Assembly: GCA_964449325.1 (NCBI GenBank)
Contig: CAYUYJ010000019.1
Location: 1-54,731, forward strand
Length of the DNA stretch: 54,731 nucleotides
Origin: RGIG3002 sp964449325
GTDB lineage: Bacteria; Bacillota; Clostridia; Lachnospirales; Lachnospiraceae
Reading direction: 5' to 3'
This document shows positions 9,805 through 18,454 of the stretch, in pieces. Position 1 is the first letter of the stretch. Each line of letters begins with the position of its first letter. The position numbers and the translations under genes were made by a program. Below the pieces are notes generated by a model. It did no database searches, was not told the origin of the DNA, and saw nothing but the letters and a program-made list of their open reading frames with translations.

Positions 9805-9833
9805 TTGCAGTTTCCCTACTTCTGTGCTACACT
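9805..9833 (+). promoter_or_regulatory. Promoter of the HAD phosphatase gene
   Basis: TTGCAG (9805-9810) and TACACT (9828-9833) have a 17-base spacer and lie 33 bases before the start codon at 9866. This excludes the longer reading frame that begins at 9782. Confidence 0.6.
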
Positions 9834-9865
9834 TTTCGCAGATATTTTGCTTGGAGGAGTTATAC

Positions 9866-10663
9866 ATGAGTTTACAAAACAAGAAACTTTTTTTATTTGA
9901 TATAGACGGTACTCTCGCCTTGGGCGATACCTTATTTGATGGAAGCAGGGAACTGCTCTCCCATATTGCCTCCATAGGCGGCAAATCCTATTTTATCACC
10001 AACAATTCCACCAAAAGCGGTGCAGACTATGTACAAAAATTCCAAAAAAGCTTTCAGCTCGAAACTACGGAGGATTTGTTCGTTACCTCCGGGTTTATGA
10101 CAATCCGTTTTTTAAAACAGCACTTTTCGGACAAAAAAAACTATTGCTTAGGCACCCGTTCCTTTGTGGATGAATTAAGAAAGAACGGGCTTTCCGTCAC
10201 GGAAAAGGTAGAACCGGATGTTGCCTGTGTACTGGTGGGCTTCGACAGCGAGTTGACCTATCATAAGTTAGAGGTTGCCTGCGAACTGCTTGCCACCACG
10301 GATGTACCCTTTTATGCTACCAATCCGGACCTGTGCTGTCCGGTTCCTTTCGGTTTCGTACCGGACTGCGGTTCTATCTGTGAAATGCTTATAAACTCCA
10401 CCGGGAAAACTCCGGTTTATCTTGGAAAACCCAATGCACAGGTTGTGGAACTGTGCATGGAGGCTTCCGGCTTTTCCAAGGAAGAAACCCTCGTTGTAGG
10501 TGACAGACTCTACACCGATATTGCCTGCGGCATCAATGCGGGTGTGGATACCTGTGTCCTGTTCACCGGAGAAGCAAAAAAGGCAGATTTGGAGAACACT
10601 CCTTATCCGCCTGCTTACCAATTTGAAACTGTTGCAGACCTGCTTGCCGCATTACAACAGTAG
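9866..10663 (+). CDS. HAD-IIA family sugar/nucleotide phosphatase (NagD-like)
   Basis: 265 residues. A haloacid dehalogenase superfamily phosphatase of subfamily IIA, the group of NagD, p-nitrophenylphosphatase and phosphoglycolate phosphatase; the true substrate cannot be told from sequence. Motif I DIDGT starts at residue 12 with nucleophile Asp12, motif II is ITNNST, the large C2-type cap sits between them and motif III, and motif IV is GDRLYTDI. The start at 9866 is chosen because GGAGGAG lies five bases upstream; the reading frame continues upstream without a ribosome binding site. It converges on the dipeptidase gene, only 12 bases away, with no clear terminator. Confidence 0.9.
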   Translation: MSLQNKKLFLFDIDGTLALGDTLFDGSRELLSHIASIGGKSYFITNNSTKSGADYVQKFQKSFQLETTEDLFVTSGFMTIRFLKQHFSDKKNYCLGTRSFVDELRKNGLSVTEKVEPDVACVLVGFDSELTYHKLEVACELLATTDVPFYATNPDLCCPVPFGFVPDCGSICEMLINSTGKTPVYLGKPNAQVVELCMEASGFSKEETLVVGDRLYTDIACGINAGVDTCVLFTGEAKKADLENTPYPPAYQFETVADLLAALQQ

Positions 10664-10675
10664 AACCAGCCACTT

Positions 10676-11689
10676 TTACAACAGTTCTTTATACACTCTG
10701 AGTACATTTTCCTTAAAAATTTTATCACACTCCGAGGACTTGAAGCCTGCCTTTAAAAAGGCATCCTCCAGCCTCGGCATATAAGAATAATCCGGAATTC
10801 CTTCGTTTGTGTCAATACCGTCGAAATCACTGCCAAGACCCACACATTCCATACCGCCGACCTTCGTCATATGTCTTGCATGCTCTGCGACCGCTTCCAT
10901 CGTACCCGGATTGTGGGTTCCTTTCGGTACCTCTTTAAGAAAGTCCGCACAGAAATTCAGGCCTGCCACACCGCCCCGCTCTGCCAATACACGGATCATA
11001 TCATCCGTCAGATTCCGTACCCAGGGACTTATGGCTCTTGCATTGGAATGGCTTGCCACAAAGGGCTTTTTCGTATATTTTGCCACATCATAAAATCCGG
11101 CATCCGACAAATGGGATACATCCACAATCATTCCCAGTTTTTCCATTTTTTCCACTGCTTCGATTCCAAAGGGTGTCAGTCCGTGTTGCGTATCCGGCTT
11201 CTTGTATGGAAACACGAAGCCCGGCTTTTCTGCCTCCTCCTTGGACACTTTTGGAAGATTCGGGTAGCCGATTTCATTAGGATAGTTCCATGTAAGAGTC
11301 ATCATACGCACACCCATATTATAAAATTCTTCCAGATTATCCAGACTTCCCAGACACGCTGCGCCCTCTTCTATCGTCAGAAGTGCAGACATTTTCCCGT
11401 CTCTTTCATTCGAGACAATCTCCTCATAGGTTCTGACCGGCGCAATGATTTCCTTGTTCTTTTCCATTTCCTCATAGAAAAGCTTTGTCATTTTCAGCAC
11501 TTCTTCTTTCGGATTGTCACATTTTTTCCACTCTACAAACATGGCAAAATTTTGCAGCAGGGCATTTCCTTTTTTTAGTTTACATAAGTCTATATGTCCC
11601 TCATTTTCATACAGGGAGTAAGGCTTCCCTGCCGTTTTCTTTTTCAAAAGCTCATAGAGTGTGTCACAATGCATATCAACAAATTTCAT
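10676..11689 (-). CDS. Membrane dipeptidase (peptidase family M19)
   Basis: 337 residues from the preferred start. A zinc-dependent M19 (renal dipeptidase-like) enzyme that splits dipeptides, often with D-residues, and some cyclic or beta-lactam substrates. Metal ligands appear as DMHCDT (HxD) at the N-terminus, DVSHLSD and SHSNAR in the middle, and GLGSDFDG near the C-terminus. Two starts are possible: ATG at 11710, which overlaps the upstream stop by four bases (ATGA), and ATG at 11689, which has AAAAAGGAG nine bases upstream and begins MKFVDMHCDT as family members usually do. Either way it is translationally coupled to the upstream lipoprotein gene. There is no signal peptide, so the protein is probably cytoplasmic. 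Confidence 0.92.
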   Translation of the reverse strand: MKFVDMHCDTLYELLKKKTAGKPYSLYENEGHIDLCKLKKGNALLQNFAMFVEWKKCDNPKEEVLKMTKLFYEEMEKNKEIIAPVRTYEEIVSNERDGKMSALLTIEEGAACLGSLDNLEEFYNMGVRMMTLTWNYPNEIGYPNLPKVSKEEAEKPGFVFPYKKPDTQHGLTPFGIEAVEKMEKLGMIVDVSHLSDAGFYDVAKYTKKPFVASHSNARAISPWVRNLTDDMIRVLAERGGVAGLNFCADFLKEVPKGTHNPGTMEAVAEHARHMTKVGGMECVGLGSDFDGIDTNEGIPDYSYMPRLEDAFLKAGFKSSECDKIFKENVLRVYKELL

Positions 11690-11706
11690 GCCATCCGGCT
11701 CCTTTT

Positions 11707-13620
11707 TCATTTTCCTATCGGTAGTTTCATCTGAAATGCCTCGTATGGTATCGTTACTTCCTGAAAACCTTCCGCATAGGAAGCCAATGCATACGGATGG
11801 AAGTAGAACGCAATACCATCCTCCTTCAAATAAAAATCTGCCTCATAGCTGATGCTTTCTCTGACCGTAGATATTGCATCTTCCCAAAAAACTTCCCGGT
11901 TTTGGTTTATATAAGCCGAAAAGTATTTGGTAACGATATCCCGCAGTTCTTCTTCACAGTTTCCCACAATATCCTTCAGTCCCAGCCGTTCTCCGGTGTT
12001 CAGGTCAAAGGTATATCCTGTATGGTAAGGCAGTCCGTGAGCACCTCCCTGATTATCATAATCCTCTTTCACAAAACTGAAATAGTTCCCGTCAAAATAC
12101 CAAATATCGGATACCGAACTGCTATAGCTACAGTGAAACCACAAGTCATCCTCTACATATTCCTCAATGCAGTCTTCCTGCCACTGTGCACTCTCTTCTG
12201 CATAAGCAATATCCTCTTTCATGTTCTCTTCCAAAAACTGATTTATCTTTTCTGCTCCGGCAAACCGTTCATCCACCACGAGTCGTTCCAGACTTATATC
12301 CATAAGCTGCATATCCGGGTAAGTCTCACTGTAAATGCTCCGTTCATAACTTTCCACCACGCCAACCTTAGAAATCCCACTGTCAAAAAATGCCGGAGTC
12401 AGCTTCTCTTCTTCTGCCGCCTCCATATTTCTTGTCATCATATATGCCTGATAATCTTCAGTTCCCACATAGTAGAAACAGTGTTTTTCTTTGGAAAACT
12501 GTGTCATCCATCCTTTAAAATAACGGTTTTCCACAGGATTTCCATCACTCAAGGTAAACAATTCTTCTGCTGCCCCGTCCGTCACAGCCATCCGCCATAT
12601 TGCAAAACCGTCTGCCGTCTCTTCCGACTCCACATCCTTTCCATAATAAATATATTCTTCATCCATACCCAAAATCACATCATACTCCGAAGAATCATAT
12701 TTTTTTAGCGGCTTATATTTCAGGCTCCGGTTATCCAGTAAAATCAGATACCAGTCCTCTTCCACATAATTCTGTAAGAGAAAATAACGGTCATTCTTTG
12801 CCACAATATATCCGTTATCGCGCAAATTCGTCTCCGTTCCGTCCTCATAAACCGCACAAAGTTCATTCTCTGCATTATATGCCAATACATAACCATACTT
12901 CTCCATACTTTCCACGGCGGAAAGATACTGAGTACCCATATTCTGATACGCGGTATGAGAATAACCCTCACCAAGCCTTCCCCACAGTGTTTCCTCTTCT
13001 GTCTTCCGGTTCTCCACCAATCCTCCATCCGGCTCCGGCTCATAGTATTTTTCCGTATCATAAGTGGAAAGAACCAGCATCTGCTTGTGCAAATACAAAC
13101 TGACAGTAGCAGAATCCAAGTCCTTTACCACTCGCTGATAGCCTGCCCCGTCTGTCCCGATTACGGAAAGCATCAACTTCTCCCCATAGGAATCTTCCGT
13201 CATCTGCTTTTCCACAAAATAGAGCTTGTCTCCTACCAACAGAGCAGTTCCCTCATCAAACATATCCGGGTTTTCCGTAAGGCCTGTACTTTCCCAAAGT
13301 ATCTCGGTTTCTCCGGTTTCCTTGTGCACTTTATAAATGCGGGAGGAACAACACACATAGCGATAATTCTCATCCTCCTGTATCCTCGCACCGTGGCTCT
13401 GCTCCCAAGACAGTTCCTGTTCCATCCCTTCCGAAACAGCACCGTTTTCCGCCACTCCGGCAGATTCTGACACCTCTGTCATATCTTCTGACATTTCTGT
13501 CATTTTTTCAGGCTTCTCTGTCAGATTTACAGTCATCTTTTCCTTTTTTATCATCCGGCATCCGCACATCATTACCGAAAGAATACATACCACACTAAGT
13601 ACCACAAACCGCCTTTTCTT
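11707..13620 (-). CDS. Lipoprotein with DUF5050-like region and C-terminal DUF3298/RsiV-type domain
   Basis: 637 residues from the chosen start. The N-terminus MKKRRFVVLSVVCILSVMMCGC is a lipoprotein signal with the Cys in MCGC. Residues about 75-450 read like a beta-propeller of the DUF5050 kind, with repeated 'YVCCSSRIYKVHKETGETE'-type strands. The last 200 residues contain DNQGGAHGLPYHTG and TFDLNTGERLGLKDIV, typical of the DUF3298/PdaC-RsiV domain found in extracytoplasmic lysozyme-binding and sugar-deacetylase proteins. A longer frame begins at 13662, but ATG 13620 has GAGGGGAAGG just upstream and clears the MATE stop by 17 bases. Exact role unknown; an envelope sensor or ligand-binding protein is inferred. 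Confidence 0.75.
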   Translation of the reverse strand, partial: KKRRFVVLSVVCILSVMMCGCRMIKKEKMTVNLTEKPEKMTEMSEDMTEVSESAGVAENGAVSEGMEQELSWEQSHGARIQEDENYRYVCCSSRIYKVHKETGETEILWESTGLTENPDMFDEGTALLVGDKLYFVEKQMTEDSYGEKLMLSVIGTDGAGYQRVVKDLDSATVSLYLHKQMLVLSTYDTEKYYEPEPDGGLVENRKTEEETLWGRLGEGYSHTAYQNMGTQYLSAVESMEKYGYVLAYNAENELCAVYEDGTETNLRDNGYIVAKNDRYFLLQNYVEEDWYLILLDNRSLKYKPLKKYDSSEYDVILGMDEEYIYYGKDVESEETADGFAIWRMAVTDGAAEELFTLSDGNPVENRYFKGWMTQFSKEKHCFYYVGTEDYQAYMMTRNMEAAEEEKLTPAFFDSGISKVGVVESYERSIYSETYPDMQLMDISLERLVVDERFAGAEKINQFLEENMKEDIAYAEESAQWQEDCIEEYVEDDLWFHCSYSSSVSDIWYFDGNYFSFVKEDYDNQGGAHGLPYHTGYTFDLNTGERLGLKDIVGNCEEELRDIVTKYFSAYINQNREVFWEDAISTVRESISYEADFYLKEDGIAFYFHPYALASYAEGFQEVTIPYEAFQMKLPIGK

Positions 13621-13637
13621 CATAGCCTTCCCCTCTT

Positions 13638-14987
13638 CTATCTTGTCACATCCTGAAGCCACTTCTTCTGCTTATACCGCCACATACAAAACGGCACCTT
13701 AATTACTTCGTCACTAAGCAGAATGCAATACACCACCGGCACCGGAAGCTTCCATACAAAGGCTGCCAGAAAGCCGAATAAAATCGAGCCAAACCACATT
13801 GTTGTCATATCCAGTATTGTTCCAAAGGCTGTATCGCCACCGGACCGGAAAATTCCCACAACCCAAGTCGTATTGACCGCCTGCCCTACTACATAATATG
13901 ACATCATGGCAAGAAAAATCATTAAATAGTGTGCCGTCAATCCTTCAAAGCCCATTCCCTTAATCATAAGTGGTCTGAACAATAAAAGCAGCACACCTCC
14001 TGCCAGTCCGCAGCCAAACGACAGCCGCACAAACCTGCCCGCATATTCCTCTGCCAGCTTCTTTTTCCCTTCTCCAATCGCCTTTCCCATCATGATTGCC
14101 GTGGCATTTCCGATTCCGAATACAACCACCTGTGCCAGCTGTCTTGCCATATGTGCCACGGAATTGGCAGCTACCGCACTGCTTCCCAAGTGCCCCACAA
14201 TAGCGGAATTGGCAGAATACCCAACACCCCACAGTATTTCATTAATAATAACCGGTGCAGAATATCTCAAAAAGTCTTTTAAAAGGGTTCTATCCATATG
14301 CAGCATAAAAGACAGCTTCACTCGGATATCCCTGTGCTTTTGCATATAACTAAGCACAATTACCAGTTCCAGAATACGGGCAAGAAGTGTCCCGATGGCA
14401 GCACCCTCAATCCCCATTGCCGGAAATCCGAGCAATCCGAAAATCAGCACTGAATTCACAACAATATTACAAAGCAGTGAGGAACCGTATACAACAGTAG
14501 AAATCACTACCCGTTCCACCGAACGGATGACATTCAGATATCCCATGGTAAACACAGCCAACGGATACGTAAATGCTACAATTCTTAAATACTTTACCCC
14601 CTCTGTAACAATTTCCGGGTCATTGGTAAAAATCCCCATAATTTGTTCCGGGAACAGAAGGGTAACAAGCATGAACAGAATACCGACGCACTCTGTCAGT
14701 GCCACTACGATTCCCAGTATTTTTTCAATGGCCTCCTTGTCTTTCTTTCCCCAGTATTGTGCTGTTAATACACAGGCACCGGAAGTTGTCCCAAACAAAA
14801 AAAGGCTTAAAATAAATAAAACCTGTCCACCTAAAGAACAGCCGGAGAGAACCTTCTCTCCGACTTTTCCTAACATTACCACGTCTGTCGCGGTAACACC
14901 TACATTAATCAAATTTTGAATTGCCATTGGGACAACAAGTACCGCCACTTTCCTAAGAAAAGCCGATAATGTTTCTTCTTTTGGCAT
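13638..14987 (-). CDS. MATE family efflux transporter
   Basis: 449 residues with about twelve hydrophobic segments in two homologous halves, as in Na+ or H+ coupled multidrug and toxin extrusion pumps (NorM/DinF type). The N-terminal PMAIQNLINVG and the mid-protein GNATAIMMGKAIGEGKK resemble the two repeats of MatE domains. Substrate unknown. AAAGGAG lies 11 bases upstream of the ATG. It is followed by the DUF3298-type lipoprotein and the dipeptidase in the same direction, so the three may be co-transcribed. Confidence 0.93.
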   Translation of the reverse strand: MPKEETLSAFLRKVAVLVVPMAIQNLINVGVTATDVVMLGKVGEKVLSGCSLGGQVLFILSLFLFGTTSGACVLTAQYWGKKDKEAIEKILGIVVALTECVGILFMLVTLLFPEQIMGIFTNDPEIVTEGVKYLRIVAFTYPLAVFTMGYLNVIRSVERVVISTVVYGSSLLCNIVVNSVLIFGLLGFPAMGIEGAAIGTLLARILELVIVLSYMQKHRDIRVKLSFMLHMDRTLLKDFLRYSAPVIINEILWGVGYSANSAIVGHLGSSAVAANSVAHMARQLAQVVVFGIGNATAIMMGKAIGEGKKKLAEEYAGRFVRLSFGCGLAGGVLLLLFRPLMIKGMGFEGLTAHYLMIFLAMMSYYVVGQAVNTTWVVGIFRSGGDTAFGTILDMTTMWFGSILFGFLAAFVWKLPVPVVYCILLSDEVIKVPFCMWRYKQKKWLQDVTR

Positions 14988-15035
14988 AAAAATTCAATCT
15001 CCTTTTATTTTTCTTCTATTCTACACTATTTTTCC

Positions 15036-16064
15036 CTATCTGTCCATTTCCAACTGTTTCCCGGTTTCCTGATGCGCCTTGATGATACGGTCGATTTCTT
15101 TCAAATCAGAGGAAGGTAAGTCACCCGGAATCGTGTTCTTGACACTGCTCGTAGCATTGCCGTATTCCAGCGCCTTCCTGCAATCCATATCATACTGTAA
15201 AAGGCCGTACAAAACGCCGGAAATATATGCATCACCACTGCCGATGCGGTCTACTACATCAATATTTTCATAAGGGGGTTCTGTGTAGAAGGAATCGCTC
15301 TTTGCCTCATAAATCACGGAACCGAACGTATGGATTTTCGGAGAATGTACGATTCTCTGGGTAGCTGCCACGATAGAAATCGGATACTCCTCGGCAAAAC
15401 TTCTCATAATAGATTCCACATCACCCTCTTTTAAGAAAGTCAGACGTGCCGTATCCTCCGAACAGAAAAAGATATCCACATACGGCAGGATTTTCTCAAT
15501 ACATTCCTTCGCTTCCGCTCCTGTCCACAAGTTTCCGCGGAAATTTACATCAAAAGAAATGAGTGCCCCATTCTCTTTAAAGCGTTTCATCATTTCAATA
15601 GCCGCTTCTCTTGTCTGTTTACTTAATGCTAAGGTAATTCCGCTTGTATGGAAACAGCGGGTAGATTTAAAAAGCTCCTCCGGGAACTCATCCACTTGAA
15701 TATTATTAATGGAAGTATGTCTTCTGTCATACACGACATTCGGTTTTCTCGGATGAGCACCGTTCTCATAGAAATAAATACCCAATCTGGTATCCGGTGT
15801 GTTGTCATAAATCAAATAATCATCACTGACACCGCAAAAACGGACACGGTTCTTAATATAGGTTCCCATGTCATTATTCGGAAGTTTGGAAATAATCCCG
15901 GTACGCAGTCCCAATAAAGATACACCCGAAACCACATTTAATTCCGCACCGCCTGCCTGTTTTTCAAAGGTTTCACCTCTTGTCAGACGCTCGTTTCCGG
16001 GCGGTGAAAGACGAAGTAATAATTCCCCAAGTGCCAATAAATCAAAATCCTTTTGTTTTGCCAT
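15036..16064 (-). CDS. PfkB-family sugar kinase, probably 2-keto-3-deoxygluconate kinase-like
   Basis: 342 residues from ATG 16064, which has GAGGGA six bases upstream; the frame is open for 22 more codons but without a ribosome binding site. The fold is ribokinase/PfkB: an N-terminal ALGELLLRLSPPG strand, the FEKQAGGAELNVVSGVSLLG substrate-binding glycines, and the C-terminal anion-hole motif DRIGSGDAYISGV, in which the usual T/A-G is I-G-S. The catalytic Asp is the D of GSGDAY. KdgK-like enzymes phosphorylate 2-keto-3-deoxygluconate; fructokinase-like activity is possible. No sugar operon surrounds it. Confidence 0.85.
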   Translation of the reverse strand: MAKQKDFDLLALGELLLRLSPPGNERLTRGETFEKQAGGAELNVVSGVSLLGLRTGIISKLPNNDMGTYIKNRVRFCGVSDDYLIYDNTPDTRLGIYFYENGAHPRKPNVVYDRRHTSINNIQVDEFPEELFKSTRCFHTSGITLALSKQTREAAIEMMKRFKENGALISFDVNFRGNLWTGAEAKECIEKILPYVDIFFCSEDTARLTFLKEGDVESIMRSFAEEYPISIVAATQRIVHSPKIHTFGSVIYEAKSDSFYTEPPYENIDVVDRIGSGDAYISGVLYGLLQYDMDCRKALEYGNATSSVKNTIPGDLPSSDLKEIDRIIKAHQETGKQLEMDR

Positions 16065-16234
16065 GTTATCCCTCATTTCTGCGCGGTTTCTCATCATCTG
16101 CGGCATGCTCCGCGCCAGTATATTCCGCATACGTTCTCTTTTATTTCATTATAAAATATGCAGAAAAAAAGTCAAAGGATGTAGCGGATTTGTCTTGTAT
16201 TTTCCATTTTTGTGCGTGGTTTTGCAAAGAGAAA

Positions 16235-16263
16235 TTGCAAAGCTTAAGAAAAAACGTTACACT
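16235..16263 (+). promoter_or_regulatory. Promoter of the DUF6062 gene
   Basis: TTGCAA (16235-16240) and TACACT (16258-16263) are separated by 17 bases, about 85 bases before the start at 16349. Confidence 0.5.
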
Positions 16264-16348
16264 ATAGACAGATGTTTCCCCAAGGAACATTTTAACAGTA
16301 AAATACGATAACACTTGGCATGCAACAGCGGCCGGATTGGAGAAAAAC

Positions 16349-17125
16349 TTGAAAGAAAAATTATATACAATTCCATTAAATGATGCGGTAAATGCGCAGG
16401 ACGAATGTCCTTTTTGTTTTGTTGAACGCAATATTGAACAGGATTTGCTGGACTTCTGTTTAGGCTCCTGCTCTTCATATATGGAAAGTGATGTACGGGA
16501 AGCTACGGACAAAGAGGGCTTTTGCCGCATGCACTTCAAAAAGATGTTTGATTACGGAAATACGCTTGGAAATGCATGGATTTTGAAAACCCACTATAAA
16601 CGGATCAATGAAGAATTAAAGGCTCTGACCTCCTCCTATTCCCAAGAAAATAAGTTTGCCTCAAAAGCCTCCCTGATGGGAAAACTGCGCAAAAATACAG
16701 AAAGTAACAATCCTATCGGCGTGTGGGTAAGAGAAAAAGAAAACTCCTGTTATATCTGCAACCGCTTTAAAGATACCTATGCCAGATACCTCGATACCTT
16801 TTTTGTTATGTACAAAAAAGACAGTGAATTTCGGGATAAAATTGCCCATAGCAAGGGATTCTGCCTCTCCCATTTCGGTGATTTGTGCGAAGAAGCTGAA
16901 AAGAAACTAAATGACAAGGAAAAAGCGGAATTTTTCCCCATGGTTTCCAAATTAATGAATGAAAATATGAACCGTCTGTTAGAAGACGTTTCCTGGATGG
17001 TAGAAAAATTTGACTACCGCAATCAGGATGCCGACTGGAAAACCTCCAAGGATGCTATCCAGCGCGGTATGCAGAAGTTAAAGGGCGGCTATCCCGCAGA
17101 CCCGGTCTACAAAATGAAAAAATAG
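16349..17125 (+). CDS. DUF6062-like protein with two Cys/His modules
   Basis: 258 residues. The likely start is TTG at 16349: TGGAG (16338-16342) lies six bases upstream, whereas the TTG at 16337 overlaps that site. Two similar modules are visible, each CxxC followed some 35-45 residues later by GFCxxHF: CPFC...GFCRMHF in the first third and CYIC...GFCLSHF in the middle. This suggests two structural zinc sites or a duplicated fold. Otherwise it is helical and charged, with no signal peptide or membrane segment. It matches what I know as DUF6062 of Clostridia, whose function is unknown. It ends nine bases from the convergent TetR gene. Confidence 0.8.
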   Translation: MKEKLYTIPLNDAVNAQDECPFCFVERNIEQDLLDFCLGSCSSYMESDVREATDKEGFCRMHFKKMFDYGNTLGNAWILKTHYKRINEELKALTSSYSQENKFASKASLMGKLRKNTESNNPIGVWVREKENSCYICNRFKDTYARYLDTFFVMYKKDSEFRDKIAHSKGFCLSHFGDLCEEAEKKLNDKEKAEFFPMVSKLMNENMNRLLEDVSWMVEKFDYRNQDADWKTSKDAIQRGMQKLKGGYPADPVYKMKK

Positions 17126-17133
17126 CCTATTAC

Positions 17134-17739
17134 TTATTCTTTGACTGTCATTTTTTTTACCATATCCAAATAAGAAACGACTTCATGGTAGAGCATTTCC
17201 GGCTGAAAGGAACCTTCCCGGAACTGCTCCGTCATCAGTCCCTGTATGGTCAAATCCAGCATTTTCTGAAGTTTAACCGTATCCAGTCCATCCTCAAATA
17301 CAGACATGTCCATCTGACCGTAAATTTTTTCACAGCAATCCCGTAATGCATATCGCTTCTCTTCGATTGCCAGAATAGCCTCGCTTACATCTTCATAGTC
17401 GGCACGATTCAAAAATTCCTGCATATAAGGATAATTTTTCAGAACCTGCATTTTAGCTGCTTCCATCTGCTTATATATTGAAAAAAAATCCGTTTCTTTA
17501 GGATTGACTTCAGAAGTCAATTCTAAAATCATATATCTGGTACTGTAATCATAAATAAACGTATAAAGCCCGATTTTATTTGTAAAATAATGAAAGAGCA
17601 ATCCCTTACTGATTCCCGCTTCTTTTACGATGTCATCCGTGCTTGCTCCTTTATACCCTTTCTCTGCAAACACCTTCAGTGCCGCATTAATCATCCGGTC
17701 CTGCTTTTCCTTCGCCAAATCAAAAAACTTACTGTTCAT
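17134..17739 (-). CDS. TetR/AcrR family transcriptional regulator
   Basis: 201 residues. The N-terminal HTH is typical: ALKVFAEKGYKGASTDDIVKEAGISKGLLFHYF at residues about 20-52, followed by a helical ligand-binding domain of unknown specificity. It has its own promoter at 17788-17816 and diverges from the acidic membrane protein gene at 17939, so it may regulate itself and possibly that neighbour. No efflux pump is next to it. Confidence 0.93.
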   Translation of the reverse strand: MNSKFFDLAKEKQDRMINAALKVFAEKGYKGASTDDIVKEAGISKGLLFHYFTNKIGLYTFIYDYSTRYMILELTSEVNPKETDFFSIYKQMEAAKMQVLKNYPYMQEFLNRADYEDVSEAILAIEEKRYALRDCCEKIYGQMDMSVFEDGLDTVKLQKMLDLTIQGLMTEQFREGSFQPEMLYHEVVSYLDMVKKMTVKE

Positions 17740-17787
17740 ATAACGAAACCTCTTAACACTCCATCAAACCAATTGTCAGTACTTGAA

Positions 17788-17816
17788 ACTATACCACATT
17801 TCCTGCCCCTCTTCAA
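17788..17816 (-). promoter_or_regulatory. Promoter of the tetR-type gene
   Basis: On the minus strand TTGAAG (17816-17811) and TATAGT (17793-17788) have a 17-base spacer, about 50 bases upstream of the start at 17739. Confidence 0.6.
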
Positions 17817-17938
17817 GAACTCCCCTCTCACTTCCGTAGAAATTCAGATTTTATTCTTTTTTTATACATATTCTCTTTTCATTTTCCCAAAATAGTATTA
17901 ATATACTTTTATACAATTGATTTGAAAGGAGTACGGGT

Positions 17939-18319
17939 ATGGCAAAGAAGAAATTCGGCAAGTTCCTTCTTTTCAGTGCTGCTGTAGGAGCCGTTGCCGC
18001 CGGAGCTTATTATTATCTTCAGAATAAAAACGTAATTTCAAAAGAGGACTCTGATGAGGATGACGACTTTGACGATTTCAGCGAAGATTTAGACAGTGAA
18101 AACAGTAGCAGCTCTAATGCTGGAAAACGTTCCTATGTTTCACTTGATTTTGACAACGCAGAAAATACTAATGAAGCTTCCACAGAGAAGACTTCTTTTG
18201 AAGCAGAAACTGCAAAAGAAGCTATGGACAACTTGGATAAAGCAGCTGAATCTGCAGTAGCAGAAGTGGAAGAATTTTTTGACGAAGATGATGAAGACGA
18301 TGAAATAACAGAAGAATAA
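17939..18319 (+). CDS. Small acidic membrane-anchored protein
   Basis: 126 residues, no family recognised. A basic start (MAKKKFGKF) leads into one membrane segment or uncleaved signal (residues about 9-27, LLFSAAVGAVAAGAYYYL). The rest is very acidic and low in complexity: an Asp/Glu run at 38-52, a Ser-rich spacer near 53-60, an amphipathic Ala/Glu helix around 82-108 and a final Asp/Glu run. It resembles YtxH-like or AtpZ-like small envelope proteins only in layout. GAAAGGAG precedes the ATG by seven bases. A terminator follows at 18387. The clear start site and terminator support a real gene. Confidence 0.7.
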   Translation: MAKKKFGKFLLFSAAVGAVAAGAYYYLQNKNVISKEDSDEDDDFDDFSEDLDSENSSSSNAGKRSYVSLDFDNAENTNEASTEKTSFEAETAKEAMDNLDKAAESAVAEVEEFFDEDDEDDEITEE

Positions 18320-18365
18320 CCTTCCTTATTCTTTCTTCCCAACCGGAGAAATTCATCGATGAAAC

Positions 18366-18425
18366 GTGCGCCGCTAGGCGCACCACAAAAAAGCATGAAT
18401 CTTTTACAAGAGTCATGCTTTTTTG
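18366..18425 (+). terminator. Double hairpin terminator after the acidic protein gene
   Basis: A GC-rich stem GTGCGCC-GCTA-GGCGCAC (18366-18383) is followed by a classic terminator: AAAAAAGCATGA (18387-18398) pairing with TCATGCTTTTTT. It can act on both strands because DUF2225 converges from the right. Confidence 0.8.
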
Positions 18426-18454
18426 TTATTCCGGGCTGTAACTTTCCATCGCCC

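Noticed and set aside
9782..9865. Extended N-terminus of the HAD phosphatase
   Set aside because: It covers the promoter TTGCAG-17-TACACT, and GGAGGAG points to ATG 9866.
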